Assembly: GCA_945957335.1 (NCBI GenBank)
Contig: CAMFLJ010000270.1
Coordinates: 1 to 5,315, forward strand
DNA length: 5,315 nucleotides
Reading direction: 5' to 3'
DNA from: an uncultured Actinomycetes bacterium
GTDB lineage: Bacteria; Actinomycetota; Acidimicrobiia; Acidimicrobiales; Acidimicrobilacustridaceae
Below the pieces are notes generated by a model. That model saw only the letters and a list, made by a program, of their open reading frames with translations. It had not been told where the DNA came from and made no database searches. Below are positions 1 through 5,008 of the stretch, piece by piece (position 1 is the stretch's first letter; every line of letters starts with the position of its first letter). Position numbers and translations under genes: made by a program.

Positions 1-2
1 AG

Positions 3-371
3 CAGCCCACCGTCGTGCGCGACCTGTTCGACGACGACGAGTGGCTCCTCGCCGGTGTGCGCTTCGCCGACGGCAGCCGGCTCGCCTTCCGCGTCGAGAT
101 CGACCACGACGTCGACAGCTCGGTCACCAACGCCATGCTCATGCCCACCACCGTCGACGACGTGAAGGAGCGGCTGCGCACCACGGCGTCGGAGGACGAG
201 GTGGCCATCGTCGACATCGACCCCGACGACTTCTGGGCCCGCTACACCGAGGCCGTCGCCGTGGCCGACGAGCTCGACGACACCTCCCGCACCGACACCT
301 GGCCGAGCTGCCGCCCCGCCATCGAGTGGGCGCTCCACCAGGCCCCCACCGACCGCCGAACCGCCGGCTGA
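3..371 (+). CDS. 3' end of an uncharacterised acidic protein (5'-truncated by window edge)
   Basis: The frame is open to the left edge of the window, reading Q-P-T-V-V-R-D-L-F from base 3, and ends at a TGA at 369-371. About 122 residues are visible. I do not recognise the family. The visible part is soluble, with no membrane segment. It is rich in Asp and Glu, with short hydrophobic strands (W-L-L-A-G-V-R-F; L-A-F-R-V-E-I) near its start and a helical, acidic second half. It ends in a charged, proline-containing tail (P-T-D-R-R-T-A-G), typical of a disordered C-terminus. A GTG at 15 could serve as a start, but no ribosome binding site precedes it and the frame continues upstream, so a truncated longer gene is more likely. 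The next gene starts 92 bases downstream on the same strand. I am fairly sure it is coding, from codon bias and composition, but cannot assign a function. Confidence 0.6.
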   Translation, partial: QPTVVRDLFDDDEWLLAGVRFADGSRLAFRVEIDHDVDSSVTNAMLMPTTVDDVKERLRTTASEDEVAIVDIDPDDFWARYTEAVAVADELDDTSRTDTWPSCRPAIEWALHQAPTDRRTAG

Positions 372-463
372 GCGGGCAGACTCTCAGCCGACTCACAGGC
401 CCAGGCCGCTCGACCGATCCCCGACCGGCCGCCCGACCCAAGGCACACCGCCACCACCACGCC

Positions 464-1384
464 ATGCCGCAGCACCGCATCGCCTACGTCACGACCGACG
501 ACGACTACCTCGCCGCCGACCCCGACACCGACCTGCCCCTCGTCGTGCCCGCGCTCGCCGCGCTCGACGTCGAGGCGGTCCCTGTCGTGTGGCACGACGC
601 GGCGGCCGACTGGTCCGGCTTCGACGCCCTCGTCGTGCGCAGCCCGTGGGACTACACCCACATGCCCGCCGCATTCCTGGCGTGGCTCGACGCCCGCTCG
701 GCCACCACGCCGGTGCTCAACTGTGCCCACACCATCCGGTGGAACCTCGACAAGCGCTACCTGCTCGACCTCGAGGCCGAAGGTGTGGCCATCGTCCCCA
801 CCGTCGTGTGCGAGTCGGTCGACGAAGTGTCCGACGCGCTCGACGCCGTGAACGCCGACGAGGTCGTGGTGAAGCCCACCGTCTCGGCCGGCTCGAAGGA
901 CACCGGGCGCTTCGCCGTCGACGACCCCGACGCCCTCGACCTGGGCGAGCACATCCTCGCCATGGGCAAGCACGTGATGGTGCAGCCGTGCATCCCCGGC
1001 GTGGCCGAGGCCGGCGAGCGCTCGATCGTGTACTTCGACGGCCAGCTCTCGCACACCCTTGCGAAGGGCCCGCTGCTCGCCCTCGGCGGCGGGCTCATCG
1101 GCGGCGAGTACCGCGAGGCCATCAGCGCCACCGAGTGCACCGACGCCGAGCACGCCCTCGCCGACACGGTGGCCGCCGTCGTGCCCGAGCTGCTGCGCGG
1201 CAACGGCTGCGTGTGCGCCACCTCGGTGCCGCTCTACGCCCGCTATGACATCGTCGTCGGCGACACCGGCCCCATGCTGCTCGAGGCCGAGCTGTTCGAG
1301 CCCAGCTTCTTCCTCCACACCAGCCCCGGCTCCGAGCACCGCTTCGCCGAGGCCGTCGCACGACGCCTCGCCGCCCTCGGCTGA
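464..1384 (+). CDS. ATP-grasp domain protein, DcsG-like (cyclo-ligase/RimK-type ligase fold)
   Basis: This is a 306-residue cytosolic ATP-grasp protein. The family uses ATP to activate a carboxylate as an acylphosphate and join it to an amine or similar nucleophile. The N-terminal part (about 1-90) has the pre-ATP-grasp pattern R-I-A-Y-V-T-T-D-D-D and then V-V-R-S-P-W-D-Y at 57-64. R-W-N-L-D-K at 92-97 precedes the ATP-grasp core. The nucleotide-binding segment V-V-V-K-P-T-V-S-A-G-S-K-D-T is at 134-147, V-Q-P at 173-175, a strand V-Y-F-D-G at 189-193, and Y-A-R-Y-D at 258-262. The probable metal-binding E-A-E-L-F-E-P-S-F-F is at 274-283. This arrangement matches proteins often annotated as O-ureido-D-serine cyclo-ligase (DcsG of cycloserine synthesis), and the length is normal for them. 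No other cycloserine genes are visible, so the substrate is unknown and the DcsG label covers fold and motifs only. The start is the ATG at 464, just ahead of the conserved first strand. No good Shine-Dalgarno precedes it, only A-A-G-G about 20 bases upstream. Confidence 0.88.
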   Translation: MPQHRIAYVTTDDDYLAADPDTDLPLVVPALAALDVEAVPVVWHDAAADWSGFDALVVRSPWDYTHMPAAFLAWLDARSATTPVLNCAHTIRWNLDKRYLLDLEAEGVAIVPTVVCESVDEVSDALDAVNADEVVVKPTVSAGSKDTGRFAVDDPDALDLGEHILAMGKHVMVQPCIPGVAEAGERSIVYFDGQLSHTLAKGPLLALGGGLIGGEYREAISATECTDAEHALADTVAAVVPELLRGNGCVCATSVPLYARYDIVVGDTGPMLLEAELFEPSFFLHTSPGSEHRFAEAVARRLAALG

Positions 1385-1394
1385 CGGCCACCCT

Positions 1395-1419
1395 CCGCAG
1401 CCGTCGCAGCGCACTGCGG
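1395..1419 (+). terminator. Weak hairpin after the ATP-grasp gene
   Basis: CCGCAG at 1395-1400 pairs with CTGCGG at 1414-1419 around a 13-base loop, starting 10 bases after the stop codon. There is no T tract. It may attenuate or end transcription from the ATP-grasp gene, but a 6 bp stem in DNA this GC-rich can arise by chance. Confidence 0.25.
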
Positions 1420-1472
1420 CGCAGACCTCTACCCTCGGAGCGACGGGAGAGACCGTGCGCCGGGAGTGCACG

Positions 1473-1478
1473 GGAAGG
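1473..1478 (+). promoter_or_regulatory. Ribosome binding site fixing the oxygenase start
   Basis: GGAAGG, followed by two more G, lies 8 bases before the ATG at 1487. It favours that ATG over the in-frame GTG at 1466, which sits upstream of this site and would add seven residues. Confidence 0.7.
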
Positions 1479-1486
1479 GGGCCGAG

Positions 1487-2833
1487 ATGACGAACCCGTA
1501 CCTCGAGGGCAACTTCGCACCGGTGTCGACCGAGCTCACGGCGATCGACCTCGCCGTCACCGGCACCATCCCGCCCGAGCTCGACGGCAGCTTCCTGCGC
1601 AACGGCCCCAACCCCATCGCACCGCAGGACGAGGCCGCCTACCACTGGTTCACCGGCGACGGCATGGTCCACGGCGTGCGCCTCCGCGAGGGCAACGCGC
1701 TCTGGTACCGCAACCGCTGGGTCCGCTCCGAGACCGTCGCCGCCGCCCTCGACGAGCCCTCCCACCCCGGCCCCGTCGCCCAACAGGGCGACTTCGCCAG
1801 CAACACCAACATCGTGCGCATCGGCCCCCGCCTCCTCGCCTGCGTCGAGGCTGGCAGCCGCCCCTACGAGCTCACGCCGCTGCTCGACACCGTCGCCCCC
1901 AGCGACATGGCCGGCACCCTGCCCGCCGGGTTCACCGCCCACCCCCACCACGACCCCGTCGCCGACGAGTGGCACGCCGTGAACTACTGGTGGGGCTGGG
2001 GCGAGAACGTCCAGCACGTCGTGATCGACAAGAAGGGCAAGGTCGCCCACAGCCGCCTCATCGAGACCACCGGCGGGCCGATGGTGCACGACCTCGCGAT
2101 GAGCGAGCGCTGGATCGTCGTCTACGACCTGCCGTGCGATTTCGACCTGCAGGCCGCCGTCGCCGGCGAGCGCCTGCCCTACCACTGGATGCCCGATCAG
2201 CCCGCCCGCTTCGGGCTCATCGACCGCACCGACCTCGACGGTCCCGTGCGCTGGATCGACGTCGACCCCTGCTACGTCTTCCACACCCTCAACGCCTACG
2301 ACGACGGCGACACGCTGGTGATCGACGCCGTGCGCTGGCCGAAGATGTTCGAGGGCACCGGCAACGGCCCCATCGAGAGCGGCAAGCCCTGCCTGTGGCG
2401 CTGGACGATCGACACCGCGGCCGGCGCCGCCAAGGACGAGCAGCTGCGCGACGTCGACGAGGAGTTCCCCCGCATCGACGAGCGGCTCACCGGTCGGCGC
2501 CACCGCTACGGCTACGGCGCCCTCAACCTCACCGGCAGCGAGTCCAGCGGCCGCGGCGGCATCGTGAAGCACGACCTCGACCGCGGCACCAGCGAGATCC
2601 TCGACCTCGGCGCAGGCGCCGGGCCCAACGAGTTCGTGTTCGTGCCCCGGGCCGGCAGCCAGGCCGAGGACGAGGGCTGGCTCGTCGGGTTCACCTACGT
2701 CGCCGACACCGACACCAGCGACCTCGTCATCGTCGCCGCCGACGACCTCACCGGCGGGCCCGTCGCCCGCGTGCACCTGCCCCAGCGGGTGCCGTTCGGC
2801 TTCCACGGCAACTGGATCCCGGCCGGCCGCTGA
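1487..2833 (+). CDS. Carotenoid cleavage oxygenase (RPE65/CCD family), non-heme iron
   Basis: This is a 448-residue protein of the carotenoid oxygenase family. These iron(II) enzymes use O2 to cleave a double bond in carotenoids, apocarotenoids or stilbene-type phenylpropanoids, acting in the cytosol or at the membrane surface. The family opening is clear: G-S-F-L-R-N-G-P-N-P at 34-43 and H-W-F-T-G-D-G-M-V-H at 53-62. The four iron ligands are H152 (T-A-H-P), H201 (M-V-H-D), H266 (V-F-H-T-L-N-A) and H440 (F-G-F-H-G-N-W, eight residues before the end). The second-shell glutamates match E121 (C-V-E-A-G), E326 (E-F-P-R-I-D) and E382 (N-E-F-V-F-V-P-R). The domain is complete and of normal bacterial length, so an active enzyme is expected. 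The substrate cannot be read from the sequence: apocarotenoid 15,15'-cleavage (retinal-forming) and lignostilbene cleavage are both possible. It lies 102 bases after the ATP-grasp gene on the same strand and converges with the membrane-protein pair downstream. No carotenoid synthesis genes are in the window. Confidence 0.96.
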   Translation: MTNPYLEGNFAPVSTELTAIDLAVTGTIPPELDGSFLRNGPNPIAPQDEAAYHWFTGDGMVHGVRLREGNALWYRNRWVRSETVAAALDEPSHPGPVAQQGDFASNTNIVRIGPRLLACVEAGSRPYELTPLLDTVAPSDMAGTLPAGFTAHPHHDPVADEWHAVNYWWGWGENVQHVVIDKKGKVAHSRLIETTGGPMVHDLAMSERWIVVYDLPCDFDLQAAVAGERLPYHWMPDQPARFGLIDRTDLDGPVRWIDVDPCYVFHTLNAYDDGDTLVIDAVRWPKMFEGTGNGPIESGKPCLWRWTIDTAAGAAKDEQLRDVDEEFPRIDERLTGRRHRYGYGALNLTGSESSGRGGIVKHDLDRGTSEILDLGAGAGPNEFVFVPRAGSQAEDEGWLVGFTYVADTDTSDLVIVAADDLTGGPVARVHLPQRVPFGFHGNWIPAGR

Positions 2834-2847
2834 CGCGGCAGCAGCCT

Positions 2848-2873
2848 GTCCCGCCCGACGGCGGCGACGGGAC
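2848..2873 (+). terminator. Short hairpin after the oxygenase gene
   Basis: GTCCCG at 2848-2853 pairs with CGGGAC at 2868-2873. An alternative inner fold pairs CCGCC (2851-2855) with GGCGG (2860-2864) around a CGAC tetraloop. It begins 15 bases past the oxygenase stop and has no T tract. It may be the first part of the terminator region shared with the larger hairpin just downstream. Confidence 0.35.
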
Positions 2874-2879
2874 CGCGGG

Positions 2880-2924
2880 ACCGGTTGTCAGGTGTCCGCC
2901 GGATCGGGACACACGGCAACCGGT
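2880..2924. terminator. Nested hairpin between convergent genes, probable bidirectional terminator
   Basis: The outer arms ACCGGTTG (2880-2887) and CAACCGGT (2917-2924) are perfect 8-base complements. Inside, after a 4x4 internal loop (2888-2891 and 2913-2916), GTGTCC (2892-2897) pairs with GGACAC (2907-2912) around a 9-base loop. It lies between the oxygenase stop at 2833 and the minus-strand stop at 2984, where both transcripts must end. There is no T run on either strand, as is common for terminators in GC-rich actinobacteria. An operator or protein-binding role cannot be excluded. Confidence 0.6.
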
Positions 2925-2983
2925 CGAGCCCAGGGCGTGTCCCGCTCCCCGAGCTCGACCGATCGACGGTGTGGCGACGACCG

Positions 2984-3625
2984 CTAGGTCATCGTGACGG
3001 TGATGCTGCCGTCGGTGCCGGTGAGGATCGCGATGGCGGCGTCCTCGTAGGCCGTCCACGCGACCTGCGTGTCGGCGAGCGCGGCGTTGTAGGCACCCAC
3101 CGCCGCGTTCGCGGCGCGGACGTCGTTGGCCGACAGCGCAGCCTCGTAGGCCACCTCGGCGGAGGCCATCGCCTCGAAGTCGGCGGCCAGGCGGTCAGCG
3201 GCGGCGGCGAGCGCCGGGGTCTGGGTGAGGGCCTGCTGCGACGCGAGCACCGACGCGTCGGCCATGGCCTGGGCGGTGTTCATGTCGGCGGTGGCCGTGC
3301 CGAGCGAGGTGGCCATCTTGTCGCGCTGGCCGGTGACGGTGGCCAGCTGCTCGGTGGCGTCGTGGGCGCTGGCCTGGGCGGAGCTGCGGGCCGCGAGCCC
3401 ACCGACGGCGAGGCCGAGGCCGAGCACCAGGACGACGGCCGCGATGATCGGCAGGATCAGGCCGCGCCGCGAGCGGGGGGCTGCCGGAGGGGGAGCCTCG
3501 GGTGCGGGCGGCGGAGGAGCCCATGTGGCGGGCGGACCGGGCGTGGATGGCACGACCGACGGGGCCGGCCAGGTCACGGGGACCGGGGACGTCGTGGGGG
3601 CCCGGAGGAGATGGATGGCGTTCAC
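2984..3625 (-). CDS. Uncharacterised bitopic membrane protein with proline-rich cytoplasmic N-terminus
   Basis: This is a 213-residue protein of no family I recognise. Residues 1-50 are rich in Pro, Ala and Thr (runs such as A-P-P-P-P-A-P) and likely disordered. R-S-R-R at 51-54 then precedes one hydrophobic segment at about 55-79. By the positive-inside rule the N-terminus should be cytoplasmic and the rest outside. Residues 80-200 are alanine-rich and helical (Q-L-A-T-V-T-G-Q-R-D at 93-102, then long Ala-rich helices), ending with a polar tail (I-T-V-T-M-T). There is no cysteine and no catalytic motif. The start is the GTG at 3623-3625. It overlaps the TGA of the upstream gene as GTGA and has GAGGAGG 7 bases before it, so translation is probably coupled. 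The frame continues upstream of this GTG, but that stretch lies within the preceding gene and reads as out-of-frame sequence. It resembles its partner in layout and in the Q-R-D motif, so the two may be an old duplication. Confidence 0.82.
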   Translation of the reverse strand: MNAIHLLRAPTTSPVPVTWPAPSVVPSTPGPPATWAPPPPAPEAPPPAAPRSRRGLILPIIAAVVLVLGLGLAVGGLAARSSAQASAHDATEQLATVTGQRDKMATSLGTATADMNTAQAMADASVLASQQALTQTPALAAAADRLAADFEAMASAEVAYEAALSANDVRAANAAVGAYNAALADTQVAWTAYEDAAIAILTGTDGSITVTMT

Positions 3626-4122
3626 TGGGTCGCCTCCTCGAGCTGGGTGGTGGCCGCCTTCAGCGCCGTGATGTTCTTGGCGAGAAGGTCGAGCTGGGTC
3701 CGGTAGGCGCTCAGCGCGCTCTGCGAGCAGGCGAGCCGGGCGGCGTTGGTGGACTGCGCGTCGCAGTCGGCGATCGCACCGGCGGCGTTGCTCACGGTGA
3801 CGGTCTGGTCCTCGACCTGGAGGAGCTGGAAGTCGACCTCCTCGAGGGCGGCATCCGAGGCGTTGCCTCGGGCGCGTGCCGTCTGCGCCGCGGCGACGGC
3901 GTCGTCGCGCTGCTGGGTCAGCGTGGCCAGCTCCGTCTGCATGCTGGTGAGCTGCGCCTTCGTCGGGGCGGCGTCGTCGTTCGTCTGCTTGGCCGAGACG
4001 AGGCCGAACACACCGACGGCGACCAGCAACAAGCCCACCGTCAGGACACCCAGCGCACCCCAACGGGCGCCTCTCCGGTCGTACCAGGCGGTGGTCCTTG
4101 GAGCAGGAAGTGTCGCTGTCAT
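3622..4122 (-). CDS. Uncharacterised bitopic membrane protein with extracytoplasmic helical domain
   Basis: This is a 166-residue protein of no recognised family. The N-terminal 21 residues are basic and short (Y-D-R-R-G-A-R-W). One membrane segment follows at about 22-44, then a polar helical region to the end. The charge pattern predicts N-in/C-out, a signal-anchor topology without a cleavage site. The region at 55-80 has coiled-coil character, with E-L-A-T-L-T-Q-Q-R-D-D at 64-74 closely matching Q-L-A-T-V-T-G-Q-R-D in the next gene. Cys120 and Cys132 are the only cysteines and could form a disulfide outside the membrane. The start is the ATG at 4120-4122, with AGGAGG 8 bases upstream. An open extension to about 4284 passes through that ribosome binding site and reads like non-coding sequence. 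It is the first gene of the two-gene minus-strand operon, diverges from the hemerythrin gene, and its stop overlaps the next start. A role in the cell envelope is an inference from topology only. Confidence 0.85.
   Translation of the reverse strand: MTATLPAPRTTAWYDRRGARWGALGVLTVGLLLVAVGVFGLVSAKQTNDDAAPTKAQLTSMQTELATLTQQRDDAVAAAQTARARGNASDAALEEVDFQLLQVEDQTVTVSNAAGAIADCDAQSTNAARLACSQSALSAYRTQLDLLAKNITALKAATTQLEEATQ
3633..3639 (-). promoter_or_regulatory. Ribosome binding site inside the upstream gene
   Basis: On the minus strand GAGGAGG lies 7 bases before the GTG start at 3625. It sits within the last codons of the upstream membrane-protein gene. Together with the GTGA overlap, it supports the GTG start and coupled translation. 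Confidence 0.7.
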
Positions 4123-4130
4123 GACCACCA

Positions 4131-4136
4131 CCTCCT
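4131..4136 (-). promoter_or_regulatory. Ribosome binding site of the first membrane-protein gene
   Basis: AGGAGG on the minus strand, 8 bases before the ATG at 4122, fixes the start of this gene and argues against the longer open frame upstream. Confidence 0.75.
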
Positions 4137-4196
4137 CTCGATGGGTGGGGTCTTCCACCTCCCTTGTCGCGCCGGCACCGACCTGGAGGAAGGGGC

Positions 4197-4237
4197 GTCG
4201 GTCACCGACTGGTCCCCCGTCGACGGCATTCGCCGAC
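4197..4237. promoter_or_regulatory. Two small inverted repeats in the divergent promoter region
   Basis: GTCGGT-C-ACCGAC at 4197-4209 is a perfect 13-base palindrome. Ten bases later GTCGACG (4219-4225) and CGCCGAC (4231-4237) form an inverted repeat with one mismatch and a 5-base spacer. Both lie in the 188-base gap between the divergent membrane-protein operon and the hemerythrin gene, so they could be operators serving either direction. Short GC-rich palindromes also occur by chance. Confidence 0.3.
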
Positions 4238-4244
4238 GCGGCGC

Positions 4245-4270
4245 GCATGGAGGTGTGCCCCGCCGGGTAC
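4245..4270 (+). promoter_or_regulatory. Possible stress-sigma (SigB-like) promoter for the hemerythrin gene
   Basis: GCATG at 4245-4249, a 15-base spacer and GGGTAC at 4265-4270 fit the GNNTN-(14-16)-GGGTAY pattern known for streptomycete SigB promoters. Transcription would begin near 4277, giving a leader of about 34 bases before the ATG at 4311. The match is short, and the organism is probably not a streptomycete, so this is tentative. Confidence 0.25.
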
Positions 4271-4299
4271 TCGTCAACCACCACCCTCCGTCCCGACCG

Positions 4300-4305
4300 A
4301 GGAGG
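4300..4305 (+). promoter_or_regulatory. Ribosome binding site of the hemerythrin gene
   Basis: AGGAGG lies 5 bases before the ATG at 4311. It selects this start over the longer in-frame opening upstream, which would place about 49 Arg/Pro-rich residues ahead of the hemerythrin fold. Confidence 0.75.
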
Positions 4306-4310
4306 AACCG

Positions 4311-4874
4311 ATGGACCCCACCAAGCTGCTCGAGGCCGACCACCGCAGCGTCGAGGAACTGTTCGACCGCATCGAGCAGGCCGAGGGCGACGACCGCACC
4401 CCGCTCATCGAGGAGCTGCGCACGTCGCTCACGGCGCACATGGAGCTCGAGGAGCAGACCCTCTACCCGGCGATGGCTCCCGTCACCGGCGAGGAGGCGG
4501 TCGAGGAGGGCAACACCGAGCACGAGCTCGCCCGCAAGGCGCTGGCCGACGTGGTCGACCTCGGCCCCGACGAGCCCGGCTTCGGCGCCGCCCTCGACGC
4601 GCTGAAGGCCGGCATCGAGCACCACGTCGAGGAGGAGGAGAACGAGGTGTTCCCCGAGCTCCGCCAGGACGGCGCCATCCTCGAGCGGCTCGCCACCCCG
4701 ATCATGACCAAGCGGATGGAGCTCGGCCTGCCCATGGACGCCGACGCCCTGGCCGATGCCTCGACCAAGGACGAGCTGCTGGCCGAGGCCCGCAACGCCG
4801 GCATCGAGGGCGCCGCCTCGATGAACAAGGGCGAGCTGGCCGAGGCCCTCGCCGGGGTCATGGCCGGAGACTGA
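4311..4874 (+). CDS. Hemerythrin/HHE di-iron protein with C-terminal Rho-N/SAP-like module
   Basis: This is a 187-residue soluble protein. Residues 1-120 form a hemerythrin HHE cation-binding four-helix bundle, which binds a di-iron centre and reacts with O2, NO or related species. The visible ligand candidates are H11 (E-A-D-H-R), H43 and E47 (H-M-E-L-E-E), H71 (T-E-H-E), H104 or H105, and E109 (H-H-V-E-E-E-E). The L-Y-P and V-F-P motifs that follow the second and fourth helices are at 51-53 and 113-115. After a linker (about 125-150), residues 152-180 (T-K-D-E-L-L-A-E-A ... M-N-K-G-E-L-A-E-A-L) resemble the small helix-extended-helix module of Rho N-terminal or SAP-like domains, a nucleic-acid or protein-interaction element. 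Whether this copy binds nucleic acid is unknown. A good ribosome binding site supports the ATG. The gene diverges from the membrane-protein operon and is followed by a hairpin. Related proteins often act in oxidative or nitrosative stress, but nothing here proves that. Confidence 0.92.
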   Translation: MDPTKLLEADHRSVEELFDRIEQAEGDDRTPLIEELRTSLTAHMELEEQTLYPAMAPVTGEEAVEEGNTEHELARKALADVVDLGPDEPGFGAALDALKAGIEHHVEEEENEVFPELRQDGAILERLATPIMTKRMELGLPMDADALADASTKDELLAEARNAGIEGAASMNKGELAEALAGVMAGD

Positions 4875-4883
4875 CCGCTCCCC

Positions 4884-4898
4884 GGCGCTTCGTGCGCC
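4884..4898 (+). terminator. Small stem-loop just after the hemerythrin stop
   Basis: GGCGC (4884-4888) and GCGCC (4894-4898) enclose a 5-base TTCGT loop, beginning 10 bases past the stop. It may assist termination or protect the 3' end together with the larger hairpin downstream. The stem is short, so support is modest. Confidence 0.3.
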
Positions 4899-4930
4899 TC
4901 CTGCGCCCCCGGCCCCACCGCTAAAGCCCA

Positions 4931-4977
4931 CGCCCCGGCGCGACGACCTACCAAGCTGAAGGTCGCGCGCCGGGGCG
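4931..4977. terminator. Long GC-rich hairpin with a single bulged A, probable terminator
   Basis: The left arm (4931-4949) and right arm (4960-4977) form an 18 bp stem: 12 pairs starting CGCCCCGG, one unpaired A at 4943, then 6 pairs ending in CGACCT/AGGTCG. The loop is the 10 bases at 4950-4959. It lies 57 bases after the hemerythrin stop and 31 bases before the next start on the same strand. No T tract follows on the + strand; the minus-strand flank has only a short TTT. A terminator is the simplest reading. A leader structure for the downstream gene is the alternative. Confidence 0.65.
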
Positions 4978-5008
4978 AGGCGCGCCGTGACGGGCACCGG
5001 GACGGTCG

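Noticed and set aside
41..463. Upstream extension of the ATP-grasp reading frame to base 41
   Set aside because: The extra 141 residues are Arg/His/Pro-rich, overlap the first gene out of frame, and precede the conserved first strand of the ATP-grasp protein.
1430..1435. TACCCT as a -10 box for the oxygenase gene
   Set aside because: It fits TANNNT, but no -35-like element is found at the right distance and the motif is too short to support alone.
242..2806. An 854-codon open frame on the minus strand across the ATP-grasp and oxygenase genes
   Set aside because: It is Val/Gly/Ala/Asp-rich low-complexity sequence with no domain, lies opposite two convincing genes, and is the expected shadow of strong third-position GC bias.
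1969..2997. Long + strand frame overlapping the end of the oxygenase
   Set aside because: The translation is almost entirely Arg/Pro/His repeats from a shifted frame of the oxygenase; no start signal or domain.
2885..3706. Gly/Arg-rich + strand frame opposite the membrane-protein gene
   Set aside because: Low-complexity shadow of the minus-strand gene; it begins inside the terminator hairpin.
4249..4277. TTGACG on the minus strand (4277-4272) as a -35 box for the membrane-protein operon
   Set aside because: At 17 bases spacing the -10 position reads ACCTCC, far from TANNNT, so no credible housekeeping promoter can be claimed.
4123..4284. N-terminal extension of the first membrane-protein gene
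   Set aside because: It would translate through the AGGAGG site at 4131-4136, and the added residues lack any signal or domain.
3502..4924. Two overlapping + strand frames (3502-4605 and 3746-4924) spanning several genes
   Set aside because: Each crosses the membrane-protein pair in antisense and then the hemerythrin out of frame; composition is Arg/Pro-rich with no recognisable domain.
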